Assembly (NCBI RefSeq): GCF_020520425.1
Contig: NC_079491.1
Span: forward strand, 24,357,449-24,421,448
Length of the DNA stretch: 64,000 nt
DNA from: Spinacia oleracea
Taxonomy: Eukaryota; Streptophyta; Magnoliopsida; Caryophyllales; Amaranthaceae
Reading direction: 5' to 3'
The notes beneath the pieces were generated by a model, which searched no databases, had not been told where the DNA came from, and saw nothing but the letters and a program-made list of their open reading frames with translations. The position numbers and the translations under genes are program-made. Positions 34,935 through 47,171 of this stretch are shown here, piece after piece (positions within the stretch are counted from its first letter, which is position 1; the number at the start of each line of letters is the position of its first letter).

Positions 34935-37662
34935 TTAAATTATTCAAAATTAAATTCCGAGAAAAAATTAAATTACGAATTATTTAAATTTAATTAAAAT
35001 CGTTTTCAACCGAAAAATTAAAAAAATAAAACGAACCAATCGGGCCAAGACAAGGCCATGAGCCTGCGTCCATGCTTCGTCGAGCCCATGTAGCAGCAGC
35101 GCCCCTTGGGCTGCCACTCGATTGATCGTACCGCAAGACCCGAGCAGCCATGCGCAGACGCAGCAAGTCGGGCAAGCCACGCCTGCGCGCAGCACGCTCG
35201 CTCATTGTGGCGAGGCATCCCTCGCTGGGCTGGGCAGCGCTTGCTGGTCGAGCTGAGCCAACTCTCGTTGCCCGCGCGCGCGGCCATATGTGCTCGCTGC
35301 CTTGCTTCTCGCCCCTCCGCCCACGTGCACGTAGCACACAGCGCATAGCAGGGCTGCTGCCTTGCGCGTGTGTGCCACGGCCTTGCTCGTTGCATCGTAC
35401 CGCATGGGCGACGAGCTCCCTTGCTCGTCGTCGCATGCCCGCCCTATACAACACCCCTTAAGGGTAACACTTAGCGTCCATTGCTTCGTGCGTGCAAGAT
35501 TCGTGAACGGATTTCATAAAAAAGTAAAAATTTTATTATTTAAATTTATTGACGAATTAATAAATCATATTAATTTCATAAATTTGGGCGAAAAATCAAA
35601 AATTTATTATTCAAATTAATTTCCGATTATATTTATTTTTATGGATTCAAATCTAGGTCATAAAAATTTAAAAATTTTTAATTTTAACAAATTTTATGGT
35701 GGTTTTTAATCATAGGTTCCTAATTAAATTGCTAATTAATTATGAAAATCAAATCAAATTCTAAATTATTCGAATTTCAACAAATTAATTACAATTACAA
35801 ATTAGGTTGTATAATTAACAAGTTTAGGCATTAAAATTGTTAAACATATACAGTAGGTCAATCATAGATTCAATATTTACATACAAGATTCGCAAATATT
35901 TAATTTAACATCCTAAAAATTATAAATTTTGCGTTCGAAAAACTAAAACCTCCGTAAAGTCATAGTTAGGCTTCGAATTTGGGAATTCTAGGTTCGGCAT
36001 CAAATCTCTGATTTTAGTCAAAAATTTAAAACGTCGTTTGCATGAGAAATTCACTATAACATTATACGATTCCGACCATTATTGACTAAACTGCCGAAAA
36101 TCCTGCGAACATATAATTAAATAATCGCACGAATTTGCAATTAATTACATACAACAAAATTAATCACCCCTTTAATTCATTACAAATTTATGAAATTCAA
36201 CCATGTTAACTATAATTGATTAATTAGAGGCTCTTGATACCAATGTTAGATTATGACAAATATAAAACATATATTTCATGCGGAAAAACTATAAAGCCAG
36301 GAATCCAAATTAATTGCCACATAGTCAATTAGCATAATTTAGGATACATACATGTGACGCGTGCCTTCCCTAGCTGCTCCCGAACCGAACAAAAACAAGT
36401 TTAGGACTCCAAGTGTCGTCCCTCCGTAGATAGTCCACAGCACGTTCGGGTCCGCCTTAGATTCAATTAACTAGAATATAGTCTAAGGTTTTATGTTATT
36501 CGAATTTAATTATTTGGCAAATTATTAAGCTTAGTTTAATCTTAAAACTATATGAATACTTATGAATATGTTGTATAAATTGTGATTATTCATCACTTAT
36601 TTATAGGGAGGAATTATCGGACTTAGATATCCACTAGGATTCAATTTACTAATTCAATTAGAATTCTACTTAAATTAATCCTTTGTATTTTAGTGTTTAA
36701 TTAAACGACTAACTCTAGTGGATTTAGGAAAACAACTAAACGGAATAATCCTAAGCGTCTAAGGATTCGAGGCATGCACGGACACAACACACACACACAC
36801 GAGCAGACCACGAGGGGAGTTGTGCGCGCGCGTGTGGCTCGGCCCAGCAGCGCTGGCACGCGGCCCATGCAAGGGCGCTGCCAGCCTGCTGCCTTGCCTT
36901 GCCTTGGCTGGGCCTGGCCTTGCCTTGCGCTTGGCTAGGCCTGCCTTGCTCGGCACGGGCTGGGCTGCTGCTGCGCGGGCCTAGCTTCGTGCTGGGCTTT
37001 GCGTCTAGCAAGCTCGTCCGATGTTTATTTCGTACGTCGCGCTTCCGATTCGTTTTCCGATTCCGGAATTCATTTTCGATTCGAAAAATATTTAATATTT
37101 CCGATTCCGGAATTAATTCCGTTTCGAACAAATATTTAATATTTCAGATTCCGATAATATTTCCGATTCCGGCAATATTTCCGTTTCCGGCAATATTTCC
37201 GATTTCGCCAATATTTCCATTTCCGATAATATTTTCCGATATATACCATGTTTCCGTTTCCGGCAACATCTACGACTTGGATAATATTTATATTTCCGAT
37301 ACAATCCATATTTCCGTTTCCGGCAATATCAGCGTTTCCGTAGTATTCATAATTTGCCTTTTGACGATTTCAGCTCCCACTGGAACCGAGATCCGTCGAT
37401 TCCGAATATCCATAAATGGAGTATTTAATTCACTTAAATACTTGATCCGTTCACGTACTATTTGTGTGACCCTATGGGTTCAGTCAAGAGTAAGCCGTGG
37501 ATTAATATTATTAATTCCACTTGAACTGAAGCGGCCTCTAGCCAGGCATACAGTTCACTTGATCTCACTGAATTATTAACTTGCATAATTAATTAATACT
37601 GAACTGCATTTATTAAACTTAGCATTGAATGCATACTTGGACCAAGGGAATTATTTCCTTCA
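34935..37662 (-). mobile_element. LTR retrotransposon remnant: LTR, PBS and leader
   Basis: On the minus strand the LTR starts TGAAGGAAATAATTCCC at 37662 and ends ...TCTAACA at 36244 (1419 bp). A PBS TTGGTATCAAGAGCC follows at 36243-36229, complementary to initiator tRNA-Met as in Copia elements. The leader continues to about 34935 with a GC-rich block (35020-35460); no gag or pol is seen and no second LTR. Overlapping open frames in the GC-rich blocks lack domains. Inside the LTR, 37040-37340 is a degenerate array of ttccg-containing units. The flank after the LTR start is ctagc. Confidence 0.75.
37040..37345. repeat. TTCCGxTTCCGGCAATATT tandem array inside an LTR
   Basis: Repeated ttccgattccggcaatatt-like units of about 18-30 bp, degenerate, within the LTR at 36244-37662. 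Frames through it are low complexity. Confidence 0.8.
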
Positions 37663-38400
37663 CTAGCTTCATACAAAAATTACACAAACTTAGATGTAGG
37701 AATAATCGGTTGAGACCGGGAACATCTGGGCCGAGTATTGCCATTAGCTGCACAAGTCTCACATCGGAGTCTGGCATCGCAGTCGTCAAACATGATTTTC
37801 AACCTCTGTTCAAACGGCCTTCTCCAGAGGTCCAATCCCGCCACAGCGGCGCCATTCATCGAAACCGGCCAGATCTTCGACACGTTAAATGACGGCGTCT
37901 CATTCATTAAACAGCCTCCATTGTAGCCTCAACCTCCACCTCCGCCGCTGCGGTGTAACATCAGATAACATCAAATCATTCAAAATTCGATCGAACATTC
38001 AAAACACATGAAACTTAAAAATAAAAAACCTAACTAAATGAAGAAGAATAAAGGAGAGAGATGGAGAGATACCTCAACAGGCCGGCAACGGCGATTCTCG
38101 AATCTCTACAAGCAGCGGCGGCGAGATGAAAAATTAGAATGGTCGCGGTGGATCTTGCGTTGGCCGGTCATCAACGAGAAAGATCGATAGCGTTTTCTGA
38201 AAAAGAGAGATCTCCGACATTGAGGAGGAAGAGAGATCGCCGGCGAAGAATCGGTGTAGCCGCCATGAAATTAGGGTTTGAATCTCTGAGGAGAGAGAAT
38301 AGCTAGAGTGTTGTGAGGAGAGAGAAATCAAAATGAAAAATAAATGAGAAAGTAGTATATATATTTTTGGAATTTAAAAAAAAAAAAAAAGGATGAGTCA
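37663..38400 (-). other. Possible decayed gene fragment, unidentified
   Basis: Composition here is more balanced than the surroundings. On the minus strand a GAG/GTATCT splice-donor-like site follows a GC-rich segment (about 38160-38072), and a frame at 37907-37680 reads NVSKIWPVSMNGAAVAGLDLW. This looks like the 5' part of a host gene or a captured piece, but neither strand gives a family I recognise. Confidence 0.25.
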
Positions 38401-39041
38401 TGTTGACGTCAGCATCCACGTTTTGCAAAGGTGACCACCTAGGCGACAACAAGGGGGGTCTTTCCTGTAAGACCGTCTTTTACAAAAGTTTGTATCTAAA
38501 GTTAATTATCCCTATCAAATACCGGCCAATTAACTGAGCTAGCTTCAGTAACTACACACATTTTATATCATTTTTATCTCTAATTACACAATACTAAAAG
38601 TTACTAGTTTAGGCTCCGTACAAGTCACATATATTATTAAAAAAAATAATGGATTATTATCATATAAAGAAAAGTTTTGACGAAACAAAATTCATTTTAG
38701 ATTTTGTTATATGTGATTAAAAAAATATGAGATACAAATGAAAAAAAATGACATATTCCGTAGTAAAATTTCATACTTGTATAAAACATAATTAATTCAA
38801 ATTGGTCAATTAAGTATGGTGTTATACTCGAAATTAGGCCTTCCTATTTTCAACTTTTTTCTCTGAGGAAAATTTTCAGAGAAATTATGTTTAAGCAATG
38901 TAAGAGCTATCTGATCAATTTCTCTAAGTTTGTAAGGGTCAAAATTGAAAACTTTTTTTTGTAAACATTGACTTTTTTTTTTTTAAGGATGTAAACTTTG
39001 AGGCTGAGTTAGGTTTGATAATGTGCTTTAGAACCTATATA
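38401..39041. other. Intergenic, nothing firm
   Basis: Contains the common plant-repeat motif ctgtaagaccgtctttta near 38467. Otherwise AT-rich. Confidence 0.4.
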
Positions 39042-39298
39042 CTTCCTCCGTTCCGCAAAGGATGCATCATTTCTATTTTCACGTATCCCAACATACTTCT
39101 TTGATCATTAATATCTCTAATTGCGTATAAGTAAAAATTATAAAAAATTTATATTTGGAATCCTCACATTGATACGAATTTAACAAGATCTCACTTGACT
39201 ATGTTTGTTTTTACATAATGTGAAAGAATAATTGTCAAAGTTAGTTAATGAACAGTGTCCAAAAGAGAAACGATGCATCTATTGCGGAACATAGGAAG
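39042..39298. mobile_element. Stowaway-like MITE
   Basis: CTTCCTCCGTTCCGCAAAGG to TTGCGGAACATAGGAAG, flanked by TA at both ends (39040-39041 and 39299-39300). The second arms gatgcatcat and cgatgcatc also pair. Confidence 0.85.
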
Positions 39299-39300
39299 TA

Positions 39301-40590
39301 TGTTGTTCTGAAAACAAAAAGAACATATGTTGTAGTAAAATATTATTTGAGTCTAGATTATATGACTTGTTTTGTTAAAATGTCTTCTTTTTTTTCTTGT
39401 TACAAATCTTATGTGTCATCCTAATTAATTATTATATTACTGTTTTGATTAAAAAAAATTGTCAATTCACTTTTGAGTTTAGCTAAGGACTCTTGTAGTA
39501 TTACCTAAACATAAGAATTACATTATATGAAGTAATTTATTAGCTAAAGTAACATTTTGAGTGTTAGTTATGACCTATATAAAACGTATGTTGTAGATTA
39601 TATGCTCAAAATTAACACAAGGTATGATGTATGTTGTTGTTCATAGAAATTTCTTTGTCGTTAATAATAATTGCTATTAGTTTGGCCTGAAATTCGTCAA
39701 TAAAATCTTGAATCTTTATTAAGACATTTTTTTAAGTTAAAACGGTATGGTGTACATACTTAAATCATCCATATCACCATATGTGGATGGTGAAACTTAG
39801 TATGGATTAGACCTAACTATTACCAACCCAACCCAACCAAACATTGTAAAAGAAGAAAAAGAATATATACATGATGCAACAATAATTAAAGAAGTGGATA
39901 AGTAAGTAAACATTAATATAGCAAATAGAATTGGAAAGATTCTGGCATATCAGTGGAAATAATGTTGTCTGTCACAAGAATCTTATTTAATTTGGAAACT
40001 TTTGATAAAAATATGAAAATGTAGGACATTAATATATGATGATAGACCATGGGAGCCTAATCCTACATCAGATTAAATGTGTACTAAACTTGTTATTAGT
40101 ATCTAACCCAGATTGTTAAGAATCTCATCACAAAATCCTACTATACATGAGTACATCTGCCGATCTGCGGGAGAATTTTCATTTAATTAGTTATCTATTA
40201 CATTATACTAAGGAATTAAGGATTACTCTTGCATGGGCCTGATCCATAATAATATTATTATAAACTTAAAACCAACGAATTACTCTAGCACCCATTTTAC
40301 ATATATAGTAATATTTATTGTTCATATAGCTACTGTATATACTAAATTAAGCACCAATTTTCTTAGATATAGTAACCATTTTTTTGAAACAAAGTAACTC
40401 CGTATTTTTAAAAGAGAGTCATGACTTTAAATCACATTATTCAAGCACAACATGTAGTTACGACACCAAATTGATAATTTGTATTCATAATAATTGTATA
40501 TACACGTCAAAATAAATTAGAATCAAGTTGTTGACTTTTTTTAGGTATGGTCCACAAAAAATTTAGTGTGAACCATGTAAATTTAAAAAC
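39301..40590. other. Intergenic, nothing recognised
   Basis: AT-rich, without gene or repeat ends. Confidence 0.45.
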
Positions 40591-41110
40591 TAGTGTTATA
40601 CTAAAATAGGTATCAGGAGCCACATGTGTCACTCTTTGGTTTGAAATTTTTTCGCCAAAATTATTTTTTTCAAAAAACTCTATTTTTCATTTATTTTCTA
40701 TCCTTTTTTATTAATTGTTTATGCATTGATAAACATATTTTTTATATAGCTATACTAATTATGCCACGTAATAATTTGCTAAAAATGACATTTTAATTTG
40801 GTAATATTTAAGTCAAATCGTTATATTACTAATGAAAAATATATTTATTCAAATTTTTTGTCAAATCAACATGTTAATATATAAAATATTTTGGTGAAAA
40901 TTAGTGTATTAAGCAGATAAGATATGTTATACGTGGTAGAATGAAAATTGCATACTTCGTAGTTCATATGATGATTAAATAAGTATATTCAAATTTATTA
41001 ATTATGTAGTAACTTTAGTGAGAGAAATATCCAGTCAAATATATTACAGAGTCTTAAAATTGATCAAATTTATTTTAGAGTATTTGTGGCTGTGCATGCA
41101 CGGAATCTAA
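40591..41110 (+). mobile_element. Decayed Helitron-like relic
   Basis: The 5' part (aggagccacatgtgtcac, then tttcgccaaaatt) resembles the 5' part of the Helitron at 31579 read on its own strand. The 3' side has a GTGCATGCAC hairpin, ggaat, CTAA at 41107-41110, then T. The 5' terminus is eroded. Confidence 0.45.
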
Positions 41111-41716
41111 TATAATATTGTCCTCCGTATAATTTCTTTGTTCTTTATTAGTGCGAGTGATAAGTGATAACGAAGGAAGAAGTACGGAGTAGATTTAATT
41201 GTGGGTGGTGGCTAATGGCTATGGTGTTTGTTGTGGACCATATTGGGTTGCTGGTCATATTCTTAAGCTAGCATGCCTGAATTTGCATGGAAAGGAGAGC
41301 TGTGCCACTATCACTAATTAACAGTCTAACACCTTATCGATCAAGGTAGTTTGAATTGAATTTATAAAAGTAATTGAATGAAAAACCAAAAGAAATAAAA
41401 TTTGAAGAAATAAAACTCGAGTTATAATTTACTAATGAGTAATGACTACGTAATCCTTTTTCTCTACAAACGAGAGATCTCCCTTTCATTCCTCAATCAT
41501 CTTCGACTTTTACACTCTTTTTAAATGAATCTCCTTGTCCGATACTCATGAAAGTAGAAAATAGAAAATAGAAAAATAAAAAATAAAAAATAAAAAATAA
41601 ATCTAAGGTTTCCTCGTAATTTATTTCATGCTTGCATGTCTCCATGAAAAGCATTAAAGGATTCATCGTAGCTAGGGGCATAGACCTATAAGAGTTAAAA
41701 CAATGTATCGAGAGTC
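41111..41716. other. Intergenic, nothing recognised
   Basis: AT-rich, with an aaaata short repeat at 41560-41600. Confidence 0.45.
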
Positions 41717-41904
41717 TGTTCTATTCACCTGATGACTCATTTTCACTCATATTTCTTGAACCTATTTGAATTTAACTGAACTTATTCGAACTTATTAAAA
41801 CTTATTGTAGTTATAATTTGTTCTCCGTACTTAGGTAACATTTATGATCTTAATTATTTGAACTTATTTTTCCTGAAATAAGTAAAAATAAGGTGAACAT
41901 AACA
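41717..41904. repeat. Small TTCACC...GGTGAAC inverted-end repeat
   Basis: tgttctattcacctga at the left and aggtgaacataaca at the right are inverted. The inside carries cttattcgaactt-type units, as in the element at 58364. Confidence 0.55.
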
Positions 41905-42141
41905 TAGCATAACTATAATGTTGTTTGATCAACCTCTACATGTATAAATTAGAATTTGAATCTTCTATCTCACAATTTATATCTTGTTTGTGTGACCCTT
42001 CTCCCATTCGTTTATATTTGTATCGTTAAATGTTTTTTATTTCATAATTAAAATACGTAAATATCAATCAATGGAAATAAGGGGCGCATAAATGGCGAAT
42101 ACACAAATTATGGGACAAAAGATTTAAGTGCAATAAATCAA

Positions 42142-42320
42142 GGTGCGTTATGTTCATCTGATTTTCACTTATTTTTCCTAAACTTATCTGAACTTATTAG
42201 AAATTTATCAGAATTTATTTTAGTTATAAAGTATACTTGGGTAACCCATATTTTTTCTGAATTTATATTATCTGAATTTATTTAAACTTATTGTATTTGA
42301 AAAGAAGATGAACAAGAGAA
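42142..42320. repeat. Second small TTCATC...GATGAAC repeat
   Basis: gcgttatgttcatctgat and agaagatgaacaagagaac are imperfectly inverted around cttatctgaactt units. Related to the element at 41717 and 58364. Confidence 0.45.
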
Positions 42321-42729
42321 CACAAATTCTTATTTATAAGTGGTGTACAATAAATATTGTACACCAGAGTAAAAGTTGACTTAAAATGCTTAAAAGCTAC
42401 GTTTATGTATGTAAAAATTATCTACTTTTTAATGATAAATTTTTTCATTTGAATAAAAATTATTTCTTTAAAATCACTAATAATGTATAAATTAATCATT
42501 TAACCTTTTAAAATGTTTATCTATCAACTTTTTATTTTTATAATATAAAAGTTACTAAAAAGTGGTTAAAGTTACAAAAAAACTGCATAAAAGTTATCAT
42601 GGTGTACAATAAATTTATTGTACAGTTTGTGCGTGCAAGACCTTTTGACAAAAGAAAGCCTTAGTTAATTCTCAATCAAGAGATCGAGAATTTCCATATA
42701 TATACACTCCCATATTATGTTCATTGATA

Positions 42730-42894
42730 CCAATTGATTGTTGGTTCAGTGGTGATTGGGGCTGAACTTGGTAGGGAGAACCCGTGTTCGATCCCCCGCA
42801 ACAACAATTGGGAGGAGAATGGAACCTAACCACCCAGAACTCGCCCTGAATCCGGATTAGGCCTAAGGGTGAACCGGGTCCTAACACCAAAAAA
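42730..42894 (+). mobile_element. tRNA-derived SINE with perfect 18-bp TSD
   Basis: The head carries box-A-like TTGGTTCAGTGGTGATTGG and box-B-like TGTTCGATCCC. The body includes gaactcgccctgaatccgga, similar in style to plant Au-type SINEs, and it ends in a short A-run. The 18-bp sequence atattatgttcattgata is duplicated exactly on both sides (42712-42729 and 42895-42912). The identical duplications argue for a fairly recent insertion. Confidence 0.92.
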
Positions 42895-43046
42895 ATATTA
42901 TGTTCATTGATAATTTATGTACGGGGTATATACATACCTTAGATAAATAAGATAACTAAACTTGACAAAATTAAGGATCTCTCCAAAAGTCCAATCCCCT
43001 AAATCCTCCGTATGGAGACTTCATAGCTACCTCAAACTACCAAGTA

Positions 43047-43409
43047 CTCCCTCCGTCCCTTAATAATCGTACCGCTTTCCTTTTCGGGCCGTCCCTTAAT
43101 ACTTGCACCGCTTCTATAAATGGAAATTTTTACCAATATTATATTATTTCTCACACTTACCTACTACCCCACCTACACCCTACTCCTTACAAAAAAATCA
43201 TTTAAAAATCCACACCCCCCACTCACCACTCCCCACCCCTTACACATTTCCCACTAACTATATTAAAAAAGATACCCTAGTATCAACAAACCCCCATTAA
43301 ATTAATAAGTCAATTCAAATATCTTAAACTCCGCACCGGTTTGTGTCAATTCAAATATCTTAAACTCCGCACCGGTCAAACCGGTGCGAGTATTAAGGGA
43401 CGGAGGGAG
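43047..43409. mobile_element. Stowaway MITE
   Basis: CTCCCTCCGTCCCTTAATAA to TATTAAGGGACGGAGGGAG, flanked by TA (43045-43046 and 43410-43411). Inner arms pair (gcaccgcttc/accggtgcgag). A 36-bp spaced duplication of tcttaaactccgcaccggt lies inside near 43322-43376. Confidence 0.93.
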
Positions 43410-43589
43410 TAGTGAAGTACGGAGTAGGCATCTACTCCACAAATCCGTATAAAGACTTTATCCATACAAAGAATACTTACTACGTACGTAGTATTTGATA
43501 TGACCGAATCTTGCAAACTTTTTTTTTTTTTGACAACGGCTAAACATATAAGTAAGCTAAAACAAGAAAAAAAACTAAATAAATAAAAA

Positions 43590-44050
43590 TAAAACTAATC
43601 TGGTTTCAGAGGGAACTCTTGGATACGACTACCAGTCGTAGAAGATTCCTTCGCCAGATCATGAGCTTGTTGCACTTGATCTCTTTCTACCTTGTAGATC
43701 ACGCATATGTTAAAATGTTTACCTTTCCGCCGAATTTTGTCCAAAATCCATTGTTGTTGAGAATCTTGTTTACTGCCATCCTGTAAATTGTTAATTAAAA
43801 CTACAGAATATGTGAGGAATGTAATTTCATCAATGGATTTAGAAATCATCCATTCCATCCAAAACAAACAAGCTTGAGCTTCAGCATGGGCCTGCCGACG
43901 ACGCTATTCCACAAATATTGCCTGTCTTTGGATCAGAAATCTCTAAACCATCTGAATAAAGACTCCACCCCATTCCAACCCACCTAGTAGTCTTCATCCA
44001 AGAAGCATCAACCTGAAGTCTCGTCGAGGTGGAGACCACATCTTGTCTTC
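43590..44050 (-). pseudogene. RNase H-like domain of a LINE
   Basis: The minus-strand frame 43867-43595 reads FWMEWMISKSIDEITFLTYS, then QQWILDKIRRKGKHFN, then VYKVERDQVQQAHDLAKES-like residues (the V is I in the sequence). Upstream, GWNGVESLFRWFRDF and DRQYLWNSV continue the domain. This is the layout of the RNase H (RVT_3-type) domain at the 3' end of some plant LINEs. Expected acidic catalytic residues are not all intact. Confidence 0.65.
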
Positions 44051-44266
44051 CAATTAATATTCACATGATGAAAACCAGGCGGGGCATCGGCCCATGAAAA
44101 GCGAAACAAGATCTGAAAACCTTATCAAAACTCTTAATAAAAACTTTTTGCTGCTCTATTACCTTCTCAATTATAATGAACACCTCTTTAAAAAAGTTAT
44201 TAACGAAAATCTTACAAATTAGGGCAGGTATTAACGAAAATTTAACTTTTTTTCCCGATAACATAA

Positions 44267-45047
44267 TGTTGGATATAATGCAAAGAGTTAGTTTTAAACT
44301 CTACCATTTTTTGAAAATGGGTTTGTCCCACATTGGTTGAAATGCAAAAGGATGGTTTTAAAGCTTACTATTTAAAGGTAATGTGGTTGTCCCACATTGA
44401 GGAAAAAAAGTAGTTTTCTTTAGTTTAAATAGAGTAGTAAGTTTTATAATGTTTGAAGTGGAATAGAAGGAGGCATTCCCACGCGCGTCGCCGCCACCGT
44501 CCGACCAGTTTGTAACCGTGGCACGTGCGCTGTAGGGCCACCTTTTTGGGCCAAGCTGTAACGAATAGTCCAGCATTTATGAGACATATCAGTTACAAAG
44601 TCCACTTCGTAACTGCCGCTTGATTTACGAAAAACGGTTCCTTGATTCTTGTCTCTGTTTTGATTACCCAATTGAATTCTGATTTTCGGTTTCAAACATT
44701 TTGATGGCCTCGTTAAAATATGATTTTCGGTTACAAAATAATTGTTACTTTATAAGCAGTTTTGGGGGTTCAGTTTCAATACGCCGAAAAAATATAACTC
44801 TCTCTTCTCTTCTCTTCAACTATATTCTGAGCATTATTGTGAGTTCCAAATTCCTCCTTAGTTGAGTGCACATTTCGGAGGAACGCTTTGTTAAATCTTG
44901 GGGGGCATCGCCATTTCCGATTGCACCATAGTCAGGGCGAATTTTGCTTCTAAACCAGTGTTTTGTAACACGTTGCAGCTTATATACATCAAATATTCGG
45001 CCCACATTTTCTTATCATTTTCGGATTTTACAGTACTATTTCCTACA
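44267..45047. mobile_element. Solo LTR, 781 bp, TSD cataa
   Basis: Starts TGTTGGATATAATGC and ends ATTTCCTACA, with TG...CA termini. The 5-bp target duplication cataa is perfect (44262-44266 and 45048-45052). The repeated tgtcccacattg inside is common in Copia LTRs. No internal region remains, consistent with LTR-LTR recombination. Its open frames have no domain. Confidence 0.9.
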
Positions 45048-45327
45048 CATAATATTAGTCGCGGCCGCGACTTTTTGTATTATACAGTACTGTTGTGTTT
45101 GCATTACAAGATACTCCGTAGTTGGAAAAGGAAAAGGAAAGAATGAAGGTAGGTCGTATGGGAAAGACGAGAACGACTTGGGTATGGCACACAACTCAGT
45201 CTGAGAAAACACTTGCTTAAGTCTGAGGTTGGTGCACCCACAAATCTCCATCCTTGACATACACAGAATTGATCCATTTAATCTACACGTTATCCTGTTT
45301 GGTAGCAACAACCCAAACATATTTACT

Positions 45328-45734
45328 CAGAGTATGTACATTGGGGCTCTTGGAGTGGCTCTCCAAGTAGCTCTCCAACAAGAACTATATCTTGGCCAAC
45401 ATTGGGGCTCTTGAGTGGTTCTTGAGGGGCTCTTCAGTAGCTATTCATGGAAACCTACTTCAAGGTAGCTCTTGTCCAAGAATCCTCCAAGAGTTGATTC
45501 TAGTTGAAAACCGGGGAGTAACTTTGAAAAGTATAGTAACTTTCTTAAAAAACAATTAATTATGGACAACCAAATGGTATAAAGGAGATTGGAGAGCTCA
45601 CTTAAGGAACCAACCAATGTTGGGTGCTTTTAGAAATGAATTCTTGAGTGTGTCTTGTATATAGATAGTGATAGAGAGAGAGTGGAGAGCCCTCCAAGAG
45701 CTCTTTTGAAGAGAGAACCAATGTACATGCTCTG
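45328..45734. mobile_element. MITE with CAGAGyATGTACATTGG ends
   Basis: The terminal repeats CAGAGTATGTACATTGG and CCAATGTACATGCTCTG are inverted with one mismatch; ggctctcc/ggagagcc arms lie further in. CAGAG ends suggest hAT, but an 8-bp duplication is not clear. It interrupts the LINE between WNKTNQS and SKYVWVVAT. Confidence 0.75.
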
Positions 45735-46565
45735 ATTTGTTTTATTCCACAAAATCACATCTTTGAAACCTAGCCCTCCAAATTGTTTATCACAACAAAG
45801 CTGATCCTAAGCAATATTACTTACACTAGTGGAAAAACAATCATTTGCGTCGGTCATTTAAGCTCATTTGTGTCGCACATTGGTGCGACGCAACTGGCTG
45901 CGACGCAAACGTAAAAAGTCATTTGCGTCGCACATTTGGGCGATGCAAATAAGAGTCATTTGCGTCGCAGTTTAGCTAAACAGCGACGCAAATGACTTTT
46001 CAATATGTTAAAAAAAAAAAAGTCATTTTCGTCGCTGTTCAATATGTTAAAAAAAAGTCATTTGCGTCGCAGATTAGCTAAAGTGCGACACAAATGACTG
46101 TTCATCATGTTAAAAAAAAGGTCATTTACGTCGCAGTTTTTGCTAATCTGCGACGCAAATGACTTTTAGATATTCTAATAAAAATGACCTGCTGATTTTA
46201 TTTAATCCATAGATTAAATAAAATAAGCAGCTTACAGTACTAGTATAAAAATAAAAGTAAACTAGGTTAAAATTTCGGCAATATTTCCTTTGTAATTTGA
46301 TCCTCCCCAATACCGGGAATGTTATAATACATTAATAGATACCAGTCAAAACAGTTTACAACCCAATAAAAGGCAAATTCACCATAGATCAACCAACATG
46401 TTGATAACCTAACTACACTTTTAACATAAAAGTTTAAGTGAAGCATAAACGAATGAGGCCCAAGATATCATTCAAGCAGATGAAAAAGAAAGTGGAGATT
46501 GAAACACTAGCCATGAGATGAGTAACTTGAATCTGGAGCTGAGTAAAAACAGCAACAATCTCTAG

Positions 46566-47171
46566 GAAGTTGATGACCAAGTTGCAAAGACAGAGAAACT
46601 TGGACGGCAACAGACTGCAGCCATAAAGTTAGTACAAGAAGCACTTAATGCAATCCTACAATATGATGCAGAGTCATTTCATCAACAACCAAATCCAGTC
46701 CAAGAAATGGCTAATAGTTCTGTCAGAGAGAGAATTTCAACTCCTACAACCTCCATCGAAGAAAATTGCAGCTAAGGTGGTGAAATAGATGGAAAAGTGA
46801 TTGGTAGATCAGTAGAAAAGCAACAGCAAACAGGTAAAAGATCCTACAAAAAGAACCAGATGAACAGAAGAGTTCATGAAAACAAATGTCCAAGAGTTTC
46901 AGCAAGCTCAAAAAATTGTTTGTACCTGCAAAATTCATCAAGGCGATGGAAAAACTGAAGAAAATAAACCCACGCAAACCACAATACTTATCTTCTGTAC
47001 CAACCTCAGAGAACGAGAGCATATATAAGGCATCTAAGAATGAAAGAAAGGAAAAATACGGAAGAATGGATGCTCGACAATGCGCTTAGACAAGTGATTT
47101 CTAGGCAGGATCCTAATCAGCAAAGAAGAGTGACCCAACTTGTTGAAGCATTTGAAATATTTACCCCATAG
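46566..47171 (+). pseudogene. Captured plant calmodulin-binding protein fragment
   Basis: Three blocks follow the order of the plant CaM-binding domain (PF07839-type): RQQTAAIKLVQEALNAIL (about 46614-46667), then FSKLKKLFVPAKFIKAMEKL and KKINPRKPQYL (46898-46991), and finally NTEEWMLDNALRQVISRQDP with RRVTQLVEAFEIFTP (about 47056-47168) ending at TAG. A frameshift separates the last two. The family (for example PICBP-like proteins) binds calmodulin through this C-terminal region. Here it lies inside CACTA ends with missing parts and stops, so it is a transposon-borne pseudogene fragment. Confidence 0.85.

Noticed and set aside
34990..35461. Overlapping frames up to 154 codons
   Set aside because: They lie in the GC-rich leader of an LTR retrotransposon; composition is Arg/Ala-rich in all frames with no recognisable domain.
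36751..37579. 126- and 226-codon frames
   Set aside because: They cross the GC-rich block and TTCCG array of a Copia-type LTR and read as low-complexity repeats.
46744..47022. 92-codon minus-strand frame
   Set aside because: It is antisense to the captured calmodulin-binding fragment and is Phe/Leu-rich without a domain.
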